Shown in pieces: positions 1-13,400 of a stretch of 54,411 bases of DNA (position 1 is its first letter; every line of letters begins with the position of its first letter). The notes below the pieces were generated by a model. It was given only the letters and a program-made list of their open reading frames with translations, did not search any database and was not told the DNA's origin. The position numbers were made by a program, and so were the translations under genes. Origin of the DNA: Phoronis australis (Eukaryota; Phoronida; Phoronidae); NCBI GenBank assembly GCA_002633005.1, contig NMRA01000138.1, positions 746,767 through 801,177 on the forward strand. Direction: 5' to 3'.

Positions 1-1164
1 TTTTATTAAAACAAATTGATTGTGGTACATTTTGGCCTTTTGGTAGGAAATTATAAGCTGCCTCATGGCGGCGAATCACAATATACCCTTTGTAAATTCT
101 TGCGCTCTGCTCGTACACAAGGTGGTAAATTTTTATATTAATAAAAACTTTATTTTCTGGCCTAGAAAGAAAATTCAAAGTTCTAAAATGCTTAGATTTT
201 TGCGAGGATTTCGGTTAGGCAGGTAGATTTTTAAAATAAACTTTCTTTTTTTGCCAATAGTCGACAGGCACGTAGTTTTATGGCATAATGAGGTGTCATT
301 AAAGGATTACGTACGTGACCAAGCAGCCCAGGCAGCTGGACTGAATTCAATGGGCTATTGTGATCGCATTAGCAAACTCCAACCGTCGGACGAAGGCCGT
401 CCGACGGTCAATTTTCAGCTGGAAAGGGTTCCTCATGGTGCCGTAATGAGTGCAGTAGGCATGTGGGGAGTAGTCTCTTTCTTCACCTACAGGAGGATGT
501 ATTTGGCTTCATGTAAACTAGAACAGTCAGCTCTCTGACTGCATTGACTTCCATATTTGGAAACTCACTGATTGATTTGGTTTACCTGTTATTGTTCACT
601 TCTACATTGATTGAAAATGAAGCTATAAAAATTAATTTAAACATATTAATTTGTTTGTTATATGTTAATATGAAGTACTACATAGTGACATATATCCCAT
701 CAGCGGTATAATACGAAAACAATGTACAACCCGTAGGACAATCGCAACAAAGTATGCATCAGTGTAGCACACAAACAATTGTGTAGTGTTACCTCATCGG
801 TGTTCTGTTGTGATTGAGCAACATCAAAAATAAAATTAATAGTTGAGTTGACCAGTCTATACCCGTGTTAAGAGGACCCCTTTTCTTCTTATCTACATGA
901 CCTCACCTTTTACAAAGAATTACGAGTCAGACTGGATTTTTCTTGATCAGGTCTAGAATGGGAACTAGTCTAGGGGTGAGGGGCAGGAAGACTGGTGGAA
1001 AAATAAAGGCTGTAGTCTTTTCTAATAGATAAGTCCTCTTTATTCTGACTTGCCATCATTAAATTTCTTGCGTGTCAAGATGAGTTTAAACTTAAACGTT
1101 GAGTGTTCAATGAAAAGTTATGTCTTTCAGCCTGCTAACTATGGTCTGTTTGTTACATTTACAG
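1..1164. other. Upstream region of gene 1, no confident exon
   Basis: AT-rich sequence before the first recognisable exon of gene 1. The first visible exon (1165) opens in codon phase 0 behind an AG acceptor, so at least one upstream exon must exist. I could not place it here. An open stretch at about 261-538 on the plus strand has a good pyrimidine-rich acceptor in front of 261 and runs to a TGA at 536-538. It matches nothing I know and contains a perfect hairpin, so I do not call it a gene. Confidence 0.5.
382..408. repeat. Perfect 11-bp inverted repeat with 5-nt loop
   Basis: Positions 382-392 and 398-408 are exact reverse complements around a 5-base loop (393-397). The stem is CpG-rich in an otherwise AT-rich neighbourhood. 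No function can be assigned; it may be the core of a small mobile element or chance. Confidence 0.8.
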
Positions 1165-4100
1165 CCTGCTGATGCCAGTGTCATGTTCACACGACTTGAC
1201 TCAGACAGGAATGCTAAGGCTCTGAAGAAGGCAGTTCTTGATGACCGGCTTGAACCTGATAAATACAAGGTATGCCCATTTGAAGCTTAAAATTACAAGG
1301 TCTACTTAGATTGGAAACTTAGGCAAAGCAATGCTGGGTAGCAAGCATTTTTAATTTTGTGCAATGTCCTTTCTATAATGTTACTATTGCCGTACGTCAG
1401 TGGGAGTTTCAGCTTTTTTGTAAAAGATTTCAGACAATAAAAGTAAGTATTGTTAAATTGAAATTATGAACAATGCTGGGCGTTTGTTGTTGATGAATTT
1501 AAGTTAGCCCAATTTCATTTTGTTCTCAGGGGTAAGTGTTTCCAACAACATCATTAATACCTGTACACTGATGAGTTTTGTTATTTTTAAACATTGCAAT
1601 CCCAATAAATGCCCCAAGTTGTAAACAATGTTTTGTATGCGGTTCTATGATTTGAAAATTATCAACTAAGTTTTAGTGCTCAGAAATCTGGTAATTAAAT
1701 ATTCATGAACTATCCTCTGAAGTTGAGATATTTCTCCTTCCATTTAAGTTTACCCTGGTTAATTCCCTTGTAGGAAGCTGTGGAGACCATGGAACAGTAT
1801 GTCAGTCTTCCAGCAAAGCGCTTTCAACAACTGGTGAAGAAGTACGTCCATCATTGTCAGATGAAAAAGATTGAAGGTATGTTGAAACTAGTGTGGCCTG
1901 CATGCTGTAGTCTGGTCACTTGAATGTGATGTGGGTTCAGAAAAGAAATGAAACTAGTCTATAAATTTTGACCACATTGCTTAAAACCAGGTAGGAAATA
2001 ACAGAACCTGAACAATTGTATTGTCAATGTTTAAATCTTGTGATATCACTTAATTCAGGTGACAGGATTATATTCAACATTGACTGTTCTTAGCTTGGAA
2101 GCACCGTTTAAAGCAGAATGAACGATTCACATTTCATACAAAACAAAACATATATCATTATTGGTTTTGTATTATAATCAATGCATGCATTAAGTTCATA
2201 GTTAGTAGGAGAACATCTCTAGCTAACAAAAAGGAATACATCAGATTTCAAGCAAAACTTCAAAAAAGAGCAAAGCCATTGATGTTTGTATCTGCTAATT
2301 TATCTTGAGGTCACCATCCATTGTCGATAACTAACACACATCTGCCAATGTGTTCCGCAATGTTTATATTGATTATTTCCACTAGAGGTAACTGGCTGGA
2401 CCAGTCTGCCTATGGGACATGTATTGATTCCTATTGATTCTGTATGTCATAGTTGTATGTGAGTTAAGATTTACCTTGCTAATAGGACTTTGTATTGACT
2501 GTTCATTAGACATATTGTCAAAGCATGAGGTAGGGCTATTTAAATCAGTTTGTTTCTGTTTGAGACCTGAAATTCTACAGGCAGTTATTTTATGGCCAGA
2601 GATTTAAAGGAAAACAAAGTTTGAACTGCATTTTGTTTCCACTGTTGCAGAAAATGTTCGAAATAGCAAGAGTTTGAATGAGGATGTTTTCCTTACTTTG
2701 GACCAAATGGAGGCTCTACAGAACGCGGTATGTTTAACTTCTCTTGATATGATTTACTGTTTTGCTTTAGTTGGTTGTGCTGTTTGTTGAAGCTTGACCA
2801 ATATTATCTTTGCCTGTTAAGTTTGAAATTCTAACTACCAACAATCAAAGAATGATGAATATAACTAGGCAGATGAGACCATAGTTGATTGTTGGTTTGT
2901 TACAGAGAGCACGGCGTTGGGCAGAAGAAATGGACGGTATGGGTGAACAGAGACTGAGACTGGCACACCAGTTGATGGAAACATTGGACAGTTTAGAGCA
3001 GGAGTCGGGCATATTCCTGGTCAAACCCATGTTCTCATATAGGGGGAGGTAGGTTGGTGCAAAATTGATGATTTAAAGCAGGAGTCAGGCATGTATTACT
3101 AGTTGAGACCGGGGGATGTAGGTGGTGGAGTAGAGATGGCTTAGATAAGAATTCCAGCATTTTTCTTGTCATGACCATTTTCTCGTATGGGGGGGGGGTA
3201 TTAGGAAGGTGCAGTACAAATACTTAAGGACACGAGTAATGCATATTTCTGGTTTTAGTATTGATTGCTAAGTGTTAATTTTTCTGGTCTATGTACAAGT
3301 TTATTTAATATTAGTTTACTGAAAAAGTGCTCTGTTATTGGTCAATTTTCGAGATGACTTTTGAGAACAGAAAGTAGACCCCAGGCCCTGGTCAAATCCA
3401 TGTTGTGTTTCAAGGACAGAGATTAGGTCGCAGGTGATGGACACGCCCACATTCTCATATAGAGGGACAGTGGTGCCGATAGTATGCTTCTTTATTGGTA
3501 ATAGGTAAAAAGCATTTATTTTTTGTTTTATGTTTCAGAGTTCACATGGACAAGTACATTGGCCGACTTAGTCCACGTAAGTTCCAGAAGGCTGCAAATA
3601 TTGCTCGCATAGGAGACCAGGGGGCACCAGTTCCCACACCGGCCATGAATAACTCACGTGCCTTTACTCAGGTAATTTTTTCTATCATTAGTAGGGACGT
3701 GCTGTGATTGCACAGCAAGGGCCAAGAGGCCTAACACTATAAGAAACAAGAAAGGACAACACTCTAACATGGCCCGTAGGTCGTCCAAATTGGCCCATAG
3801 ACTTAAGGCCATGTGAGTAAAGTAACCCATACTCGTGTTTTTATAAAATGATCCCTGCATTAGAAACACATTGTCTTTGAATTTTAAGGGATTTAGTTGC
3901 TAAATGTTTAAACTGTATTCTCACTTTATTTAGGCTGAACAAACAATTGGACTTTTTGTCGTGACTGAGCAACATTTTGTGATTATGTGATCTATAACGT
4001 TCAAATAAAGTCACTATGAATACATTCAAGATATGTAACTTTGGCTCAAATATCATTCAAATTTGGATTTATATTTAACAGTCTGTGACATTAATGGACT

Positions 4101-7100
4101 AAAGTTGTCTTTTTATCGTGCCTTCATTATTAATTAGGACTTTCTGTTGTAGACACAACGACCTGTATATGATGACTTTGAATTTGTCCCGTCACAGACA
4201 AAGGGAGACCCTGAAATTACAGGCACATCTGTCAATTGGGTTGGCAACCAAAGGCCTCCCGTGTGGAATGTAAGTTTTAGGAGAGACTTTATAGTCTTTT
4301 ATTTCCATGGAATGAACTTGTTGGAATGAACTTGTTGGAATGAACTTGTTGTAATGCACTTGTTGGAATGAACTTGTTGGAATGAACTTGTTGGAATGAA
4401 CTTGTTGGAATGAACTTGTTGTGTGAACCTCTGTGACATTCTTTCAATGAGTTTTTAACTATTCATTGTCAAGTATTGGATGAAGGAATATTTTCTAAAT
4501 CCTTAGTAACTGAAAATTTTAAGTTCATGCTTTAAGATGGCACTTATGCACTTATGACCAAAAGACCCCAAACTGTGGACAGCTTTTTGTTTGAACTGTA
4601 TAATATTACTTTTATGGTCTAAATGCAGAGAAGCTTTTCTCAGATTTTTGCTTTATCTTCAAGCAGATATCTGTTACTATAGTCTCTTTTGGTGACATTG
4701 TTGGTAACATTGTTGGTAACATTGTTGGTAACATTGTTGGTAACATTGTTGGTAACATTGTTTGTAACATTGTTAGTAACATTGTTGGTAACATTGTTGG
4801 TGGTCAATATCTCTGTAAGTCTGAGACTCTCTAATTGGCCCACGCGAAGAAAAAATGTTCAAACTGTTCAAAAGGCAAGAACCTGAAGAGAAATGGCCCG
4901 ATAATGATTTCCTATATAATTGAAATCAAATGAAGTTGCCTCAAACAATTTGAGTTTAAATAAGTGCTAACTAAGGGTCGCAATAAAAATAAACTACAAT
5001 CCTGATTACTTTATACAATACATGATACAATACATTGTACAACACACAACAACTTACAAGAAATAATTGGTCTGCATGTTGGGCCTGAAACATTGACCTT
5101 GTGATGTCCGTATCTCCTGTTATATGCATCAGTTACTAATTGATTTTGTTCAATCACTGAATTGCCTTTTGACAAATCAACTCTTTTTAAATTGAAGTGC
5201 AGTTGAAAACTATTGAGCAGGACTTTGTTTCTATAATTAACACCTGGTTGTTGCAAAAACCTGGTTGAAAACAAATGATTGACATAGATACCTGCAGTTT
5301 GTGTCGGGAACAATAATTGTTAAATTGAATGCAGCTTTTAATGAAGCTAATGACCACCCTTAATTTGTAAACAACCTCACTGAACCTCGTTGAACCTCAC
5401 TGAACCTCACTGAGCCTTACTGAACCCCACTGAACCTCACTGAATCTGCCTGTCATCTATGACTTTGGCCAGATATGTACAATGTTTTCATGGCACGTTA
5501 CAATATTTTTTGCATAATTTAATTTTAGATGAATGCATCATTGACAAAGCCATTACGTGGAGACAACTTGTTTTTACAAAGTCAGCTGCTGAATACCCCT
5601 CGTATTCTGGACCTGGATGTTAACAGAATGATGATTGGTCAGAACAATATCACGTGAGTAATCCATTTTCAGTGCCGCTTTGAAAATCATATGTCAATAA
5701 GACAGTCAGTTGTATTTTTTACCGTAAAGTTGTGTGTTGAAAAGCACATTTGCTGAAACTGACATGGCGTCTAGAATCATACAAAACTTTTTTCTATTGA
5801 AAAAAATTAATTTTTCATTCAAGTCACTTACTGCTATCAAACTGTTTCATTCTCAGATGAGAAGTGATACTTGGTCTTGTAAAGAATTGACAGTTTATAC
5901 AATCTGTGATAAGTCAACTTGTATGTCGGATATTAAAGAAACAATGTGCAGAGATTTGTTTCTAAGCCCAGAAATCAGATTTATTTCGACTAAGGAGCAG
6001 TCTGAGACCAAGTTTCATAGCAGTGAGCGGTCTAAATAAAAAATGTAGTTGGAGCTGGGCTTATAAGTGCTATTTTAGAAATCAATTTAGGTTGTGATAA
6101 AAATATGTTGATAACAGTCTTGACGTTGTAACTGTGTCTTGTAAAGTAGCAGGCCTGTTGGTTTACTGGTTTTGCGTTATATGTATCTTTCTTTAATCCT
6201 CATCAGACAATTTTATAGTTGAATTTTATTGCGTTATTTGTAATGTTAGGGCAAAGACATCTGCCAGTCTTTGTGATGATCGTCTGGTCAATGCTGCTAA
6301 CACCAACTTGAGATCATACATGACTGTGAACCGGCCATCTGTAAACAGGATACCCAACAAGAACTATGATAGACCAACCTCTGGTATGTCTGAATCATGA
6401 ATATAGACATAAACAATAAGTTTTGGTTCACTTGCCTCAATCCTTGAATATTCTTACACACATGATAAACAACTTTAAATTCATTGTTGGATCACTGAAT
6501 TTTCATAGGTATAGGCCTAACTATAATGCCATTGGTTCGTGAGTATTCATTGATGCAAACATGTATTTCTGATTAGTTAAAGTTGTCACCCAAATTCTGG
6601 AGCCCTTGCAGATCTCTAAATTAATATTCATGGATTTAGAATAACTTCTGTTTCACTAAGATCTTTGAATGCATTGCCATCATTTGCATCTGTGTGTGAA
6701 AATTTTATAAACCACTGCAGTTTTAAAAATTTCAAGTCTCCAACAACCTGGTTAAGTCAACTAGTAGAAATTTACTGTGTATAGTGTATTTGCATGAGAG
6801 AAAGGATTGAACTTTCTGTTTAAGTAGCTTCATTCAAGTTTTGTTTAATGGTATCCAAAATAAAGCAACTTGCTTCAAGTTGTTAGCCATCTAGCTAGCT
6901 GTGTGAAGACTATCCTCAAAATACAGCTAGGTACCACTGTGTGTTGAGCTCTGACAAACCCCGAAATTTCACTCAGCCCAGGTAGTTCTGCTCGTCACCT
7001 CGTCATGAACCTTATATCAGTATTATGTAGACCTAACTATTGGCAGGGGTGCATGCAAAATTTAGGAGTTATCCGACACTCACCTTGCCTGTTGAAAAAC

Positions 7101-8973
7101 AGTCTAACCAAAGTCATTTTCTTGCATAATTCTCCGCCTGTTGCTACATCTCTCAGGAGATGATGATAGCTTTGCAGCACCAAAATTTGTTCTGACATTC
7201 GGTTTGCTGTTATTAAAATACTAAAGACTTGTAAGTAAATGAAGTCAGTTCTGATAATTTGTTGTGACATGTTCGTAATCTTGTGAAAGAAGAACAATTG
7301 ATTGAAGAATCAGCGAAAATGGAAAATGGCCTATAATGTGACGCAATTTTTCATTGTGCCTAAAGCTAACGCAAAAGATCACTCCGCAACTTAAGCAGCA
7401 GAATAACTTTAGAACACCAATTTTCCAACACTGCTAAATAATTTAATTTGCTCAAGGAACAGTGTAATTTTTAATGACACTAATTTTGTGTCACATTTTA
7501 TGTGGCCATTTTTTACCCACATCGGCGCAAAGCTGTATATTTAGTATATATTCTTGTAACAATATTGTCTATTTAGTACTTGGCTCCTAACTGTATGAAA
7601 AATGTTGTTTCTGTTTATTCGCAGATATGGACACAAAGCAGCGAACGACGACACCTCTACACATACCCCACCCTCCCAGTGCTGACAGACATCACCTTAG
7701 GGGCAGGTCGTTTGATGAAGAGGCTGCAAAAACATTCAGTGGTACGCCTCCCTTACCTCCTATCACCCCAACCAATCACAGACCTCAGAGTACACCACTG
7801 CGGAGTAATACTGAACTGGGTAAGTTATTACACATACTGAAACAAACATACAAAGTGTGACAGTATATTCCCTTTGTCTTGCCGTCTACTCTTCCATCTG
7901 CCTAGTACATGTACACTCTCTGATGCAATAAGAGTTGAATTTTAGCGGGCATGTCAGAATGGATGACATTGTTATTTTTAGTAATTCATGACCAAGGTAA
8001 AAAATAGAAGTCTCAAACTATATTTCAAAGATATGCAATATAAAAATAAAATCTAAAACACGTCACACGACACTTGAGCATGCGCCTCTTTTATACTTAA
8101 TTAAATCATCCTTACTAGACATAGCCTGTTGTTGTCACTGACAGTAATGTATGTTGAAAAGTATCAAATCGGTTACATCAATATGGATGACTCATGTTTT
8201 ATTTTTAATTATGAATTAGTAAAGGATAAATGCCAAAAATGGTACAAAAATACGCAAAACCCTCATAAGTCAGACACGCGTAAGTCACACATGCATACGT
8301 CAGACATGCGTAAGTCAGATTTTCACTTTACTCTGACACAGTTCCTTAATGCATTTGCTCAAGTTATTACACTTTGCTCTTCAGTTAAGTGGAATGTTGC
8401 CTTACTCTCTCGGTCTGACTCAATGCTACATATTGCGAGTTTTACTGTTTGATTCCATAACAAGCACCAGCGACACTAATCACTCACATGTAAACAGAAT
8501 TTAATGTATAGTTACGGTGGGTTAATGCTTAAGTATCTTCACATTTTGTATTTGCTCACACAAGCGATACGTTGCGGAGTGATAGCTGCATTGTTTTGCC
8601 CTTGGTTTCTAAATCTACATCTATCCTAAATAGGTATAGTGCTCATTGAAGTTGATGCATATTGATGATTTGATTGTTTTCTGACTGTTGAAGTAGTAGA
8701 TACTGTTTATGCATTTAAAATTTGAAATTGCTTTCTTAAAATGTAATTTTCTAATGCTGTTTACTTCCTGTACTACCAACTGCTGTTACACCGACCATAT
8801 GTCACACTTTTTCAGATCTTCCGCTACCTCCGCGCAGCCCTCCTGGCTCATCTCTGCGACAGTCTCCTCCCCCAGAGAACGTGTACACCCCTCAGCCAGT
8901 AGTGAAGGACACAACAAACATGTCATCTCATCCCAGTAACCTGGATCTGACAAATAATGATGAAGAACAATGA
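1165..8973 (+). CDS. Gene 1: unrecognised multi-exon protein, 5' partial, proline-rich C-terminus
   Basis: Ten exons join in frame: 1165-1269, 1774-1876, 2651-2727, 2906-3048, 3539-3671, 4153-4269, 5529-5653, 6250-6383, 7625-7819 and 8816-8973 (TGA 8971-8973). All introns start GT and end AG, all phases agree, and the total is 1290 nt (429 residues plus stop). The N-terminal ~165 visible residues are charged and helical (for example LEPDKYKEAVETMEQYVSL and QRLRLAHQLMETLDSLEQES), suggesting a helical or coiled-coil domain. A basic segment (MDKYIGRLSPRKFQKAANIA) follows. The last ~110 residues are Pro/Ser/Thr-rich with PxxP runs (TPPLPPITP, LPLPPRSPPG), possible SH3 ligands. No signal peptide or membrane helix is visible. 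I do not recognise the family. The protein start lies upstream. That it is a real gene is well supported by ten consistent splice junctions; its function is unknown. Confidence 0.85.
4308..4421. repeat. 14-bp tandem repeat, about 8 copies
   Basis: Near-identical 14-base units (core TGGAATGAACTTGT) lie 39 bases after the 5' splice site of the gene 1 exon ending at 4269. One unit carries two substitutions. Confidence 0.9.
4689..4802. repeat. 12-bp tandem repeat, about 9-10 copies
   Basis: Units of TTGGTAACATTG lie in the same gene 1 intron. Because 12 is a multiple of 3, long open frames appear on both strands with Val-Thr-Leu-Leu or Asn-Asn-Val-Thr repeats. These are by-products of the repeat, not proteins. 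Confidence 0.9.
5373..5446. repeat. 10-bp tandem repeat, about 7 copies
   Basis: Degenerate units of AACCTCACTG, 83 bases before the gene 1 exon at 5529. This is the third short tandem array in the intron 4270-5528. Confidence 0.85.
5820..6064. mobile_element. MITE-like element, family B, copy 1
   Basis: Lies in a gene 1 intron. The left end (from about 5822, CACTTACTGCTATCAAAC) and the right end (to about 6038) are imperfect inverted repeats of each other, sharing the CACTGCTATGAAACT-like core. The same ends, internal landmarks (AGAAGTGAT) and right-hand tail (GGGCTTATA) recur at 31534-31805 in a TMEM63 intron. It carries no coding capacity. The family is not assigned. Confidence 0.6.
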
Positions 8974-9870
8974 TTCCCATTGGTGACAGTGGAAGGGGTG
9001 CTCATTTGCGTGAAAGACTGTTAACTTGACAGGTCACGTCAGACCCCAAGTCATATAATACAATAAATTGGGGTACATTCACTGAGGACTAATGCATGAA
9101 TGAGAATAATTTGATCACATTCCTATAAGCAGAAACTGGCATAACTTCTATTGGATCCTAATGTTTCTACACCAGCTTTTTAGTGACACAGATGGCTTCT
9201 AAATGCTTGCCATGGCATATGCCCGTCCGCAAACTAAAATTATGACCACCACTTTATTCTGAGGTAATTGTAATCATTCAGAATTTTTAGTTGATCAATC
9301 ATGGATTCATTAGAACTGTAGAATTCTCATTGATAAGGAATAGTGATCGCGTAGTACCCAAGTGAAAATTAGTGCAGCATTCTTGTCGATGTTCCTTCAA
9401 AGTATTGCAAAATGTTATCAACTTTCTTGTAGGCACTCAGTTTGGGTCAACCTGTGTAGAGATATGATATATTGCCCAACCAAGGTGAAATCTGGCTAGT
9501 TCTTAACATATTTAATTTTTGTTGGTAAGGTAATTAGTTCGTCACTCTTTAACCTATACTGTATTCTAACCAATTTCGTGACAATCTGTACTGTGGTTGA
9601 TACAACCTCAGTCAACCTTCATGTAAATCACCAATAAGTGGTTGTAACATATTTCTGAATGCTGCTGATTGAAAAACTGTGATATTGGGTGTAAATAGAG
9701 ATAAAGTAATTTAAAATATTAATACAGATATGATTTTGGACATGTGTATTTCTATGTTGTTATGGACGTGTACTTGTATAATGACTGTTGCCATGATAAA
9801 AGACATTTATTTAATATGAAAGCTTTCATTTACAATTTTGCACTAAACTAATACTATCCAGTAAAATTTA
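8974..9870 (+). other. Gene 1 3' UTR region
   Basis: Follows the gene 1 stop. A canonical AATAAA occurs at 9062-9067. A further AT-rich block near 9790-9840 contains GATAAAAGAC and a GAAAGCTTTC palindrome. The stretch 9577-9860 recurs nearly unchanged at about 26127-26402, and 8760-9560 is colinear with diverged sequence at about 25090-26120, so this whole block was duplicated. Which poly(A) site is used cannot be told from sequence. Confidence 0.6.
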
Positions 9871-10095
9871 GCAAAAACGTACATCCATAGAAAAGCAATG
9901 ATGTCAATAGCATTATCAAATTTTGTTTGATTTGCTCAAGATGAAATCTCAAAAATACTGTTACACCAGTTTTCTAAAATATCATTTCGTTTTGTTTCAA
10001 ACAATTTTTAATTTTTTTATCATAAAAGTTCTCATGCATGGAACATTTTAAGAACAATTAATTCTTGATGGCGGTTTGAAGAATTGCACACAAAG

Positions 10096-10164
10096 CATAG
10101 TATGTGAAACATAGTATGTGAAACGTAGTTTGTGAAACGTAGTATGTGAAACAGTATGTGAAAG
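10096..10164. repeat. Short tandem repeat (14-bp units, GTATGTGAAAC core)
   Basis: About five imperfect copies of CATAGTATGTGAAA-type units, downstream of the gene 1 3' UTR. Confidence 0.8.
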
Positions 10165-10332
10165 TTTCAGATGGATGGTATTAGTCATTTCTAAGATACG
10201 ATGCTTCCAAGTCATTTTAGTCAAATTTTCACATCTTTAAGGTGCTACATAACCTCAAGTTTTGTCCGGTTTCATAAAACGGAACCCAAGAGGTGCACAA
10301 AAATTCTAAGCTTATAGTTAAAGCTCCATTTT

Positions 10333-10430
10333 GCCCTGTTTAGCTGGCTAAAATGAAAATCAAATTAGGCCTTTAAATGCCCTAAAACCGATTTCCTACC
10401 ATGAGAAACCGTACGGCAATTTAATTCTCA
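10333..10430. mobile_element. MITE-like element, family A, partial copy
   Basis: The left end matches two fuller copies at 35837-36030 and 52647-52935. It has the shared start CATTTTGCCCTGTTTAGCTG, followed by AATCAAATTAGGCC. The matching right terminal inverted repeat is not evident here. Confidence 0.55.
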
Positions 10431-13400
10431 TGTGGCACATTATCTAATACTATCGGATGTATTACATCCATTTTCAACAAATTACACAACTTCTTATTAG
10501 TTTCTTCCTGTTACGACACCAATAACTTCATAATGTTTCTGATGTTTGTTTTTCTTATAATTTACAAGTCTTTTAAACATTTTATTAGTCTTTGGAGACG
10601 AGATCGCCGAAAATACTAGTTGCGAAGATTATTGAGCGCTTTTAGTCATTGGGGATTCTACGCCAACGCAAGTAAAAGTCGCCGTGTCCTACCGTTTTCA
10701 AGCCTATCGCAAGCGTTTTTTTCTTCGGGAATTGTGACTGGATCCTAATTATGTCCCAGTAGCTCAGTACCTTCGTTGACAGATTACTTTCCTTAACAGA
10801 CTACTATCTGTACTAAGTCATATCTTTGAAGAGATTGCTCGAAACTAAACTTTATGCAACGACCACTGAAATGACTACCATTCGTTTACTTTTTACCGCA
10901 ATTCCAGAACAAAAGAAATGTATTTTTCTCTACCTTTTTGGGAAAATGAATGTCATCTTTTGCCCACCTTTTCTGTTTTGGAAGGTCTATTTTTGTTAAG
11001 AAATTCGTGAAAGGTGAAAGGTCAGTAGTATTTTTAAAGTGAACTTGAAATACGTTTTAAATCTAAAGTAATGGTCTTTTGACAAACTAGACGCTGCGAA
11101 ATGGTGTAGGAGTTGCACATATATTTTCAAAGAAAAAAGGTTAAAATGAATCGAACGCTGGTTGCGACCGTGGCGGAGCTCACGGAAGGTCATTGAGAGA
11201 CGATCGACAGATTTTCCAGGGAGATGGTTGGTCGTGACGATCATTGAAAGATCACTCAGGCGAATCTTGCCTTTTTTATCTCTTGATATCCTCGCGATAT
11301 CTCGCCATTTATGTAAATGTTGATGTTGGTGATTCAACGTGAAGCGAACAAAATCGGGGAAATAATAACTCGATCATTAAAAATTTAGCTACATAATGAC
11401 CTAAAACATCGGTATAAAGTGAGGACATCGTACGGGCATCAGCTAAGGGCAAACAATCAAGTCTACCATGTTCACTCTCTCTCGCCAACATTATTCCCTG
11501 TCGTGCCCTTACCTGTACCTGTTAACTTTCAAAACTCGGATCAGAAGAGACCAGCCGAAAAAGCATGGTCCTCCTGAAGTGGGCCCATAGATTTGAGACT
11601 CTGCGAGCCAATTGCCCTATAGCTACTTTTGTTCTACTAAAATCAGGATTCCGGCCTTTCTACTCTTCTTTCAAACAATCGTTTTGGCATAGGACTATGG
11701 AAGGCGTTCCATATAGGACAAGAGGAACCTCTCACATTCTGTGACGTTTTTGGTTACGTCTTATTCAGCAGATACTTTTGTCAGGATTTGAAGCACCGTA
11801 GCCATGGCCTAGACACACTGTTAGAAGAAACATGTAGTGTATTAGGGGTCGCTCGAAGTCGCGCAACGCAGCACGATGGAAACCCTGGATGCGTGAAAAC
11901 GGGCAGTACATCGCGGACTAATGCCCGATTGGAGAAACCCCCTTATAGCGTCACCTCACGACGAATCAATTGGATGTGACACCACACAGCTTCTGATGAA
12001 TCACTTGGACACATCCGTCACCTGCGATGACTTGCACGTACGCTAATGTGACACATTCGTCAAGCTTGGTCCGAGATACCGGGAAACCGAGGAAACACCC
12101 ATGGGCGTTTATTTGGTGTTGCAACCTGTGATGTCAATTTACCAGACAGTGAAACGTTTATTTGGAACTTTTCCTCTTAACAGCTCACTCAGCGTCAACT
12201 TTTTGTCACAAACTCAGCTTTGTGGAGCATTTATCATTTATAAAAACGAACAAGGCGTTGGCGAACTATGGCATTTATTAACTTAAAATTTAAAAACGCA
12301 ATTTTTAGTAAAACAGTGTCAATTCATCAAAACTACGGCTTTCCGTTTACACTTCCCCATTTCCGAACAAACGCCCGGGCGTTTATTTGGTGTTGCTAAA
12401 GCGCCTGAAACGTTTCATTTTCCGAATACACGCCCATGGGCTTATCTACGGAAATTCCTGGTACGTGCCAGTGCTAAGAAAAAACAAGAAGGCGCCGTCA
12501 TTTGAAGAAACCAATTGCATCTAAAGTGAAAATGACAGAAATTTTTTGATTTGTTTTAAACTGTCTTGCTGTAACATTTTTCGCCCATCGATCCTACCAA
12601 ATGTAATAACGATACCTTTCTGAAAATTGGTATACATGCAAACTGGTCCCTATCGGTCCATCATGAAATACCTGTAACTCTCACATTCTAAGGTTTTAGC
12701 CTCAATGCAACACATACGTCAAGCACTTGTCCTCATATGCAAATGACAATGAAGTCGCCGTCTTGTGTCTTAGTTATTATGTGAGAATGGATGGTCATTG
12801 TAGCACATGGCAAAGTTTGAGTTGCAATACTGACACCGACCACTGGTAGAAAGGTAAATCACTGATGTCTGCGCATCGTATCGTTCTTCCCTCAGTAATC
12901 GTTCAGTAGTGCCTGTCATTTTGGAGTCGCTCATTCATATGCAAAGCATTTTTCTACCTCCGCAAAAGAGGAAAGTTCAATCCAGGACGGGCCTATTGAG
13001 CGTGAACATAACATATTTGACTATTAAACGTCATGTCACACGTCGAGTCAACTCTTTTTTATCGGACATATGTTGTAATGTGACACACATTATTTTATTG
13101 ATTAAACGTTATCAGGGCGTGAACCCGACATTTTCGTCGAGAGCATTAAGAGTTTTTTTCAAACATTTATTGTAACAGACAATTATAATACAAACGTACA
13201 TAAACATACATAAACATTTACCAACCTTATAGCTATGCTAAGTTCCATTTTTCGTTGTGATTTTCTAATGTACCATCACAGCATTAAGAGTTACTTGAAG
13301 CTTGTCGAAACAATTTCACGGACGGTAATTTAGAAAACCGTAACAGTGTTTTTGAGATTTCATCTTAAACATTTATATCGTACGAACTTTATTCATCTCA

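Noticed and set aside
251-538. Open frame of about 95 codons upstream of gene 1
   Set aside because: No ATG at its start, contains a perfect hairpin, no recognised domain. Its link to gene 1 cannot be shown because the phase of the missing upstream exon is unknown beyond ending in phase 0.
4640-4886. Long open frames with repeated Val-Thr-Leu-Leu or Asn-Asn-Val-Thr on both strands
   Set aside because: Produced by a 12-bp tandem repeat inside a gene 1 intron; no start context, domain or splice support.
8129-8452. 107-codon plus-strand frame
   Set aside because: Lies inside a gene 1 intron, contains a short local repeat (GTCAGACATGCGTAA-type), and has no recognised domain.
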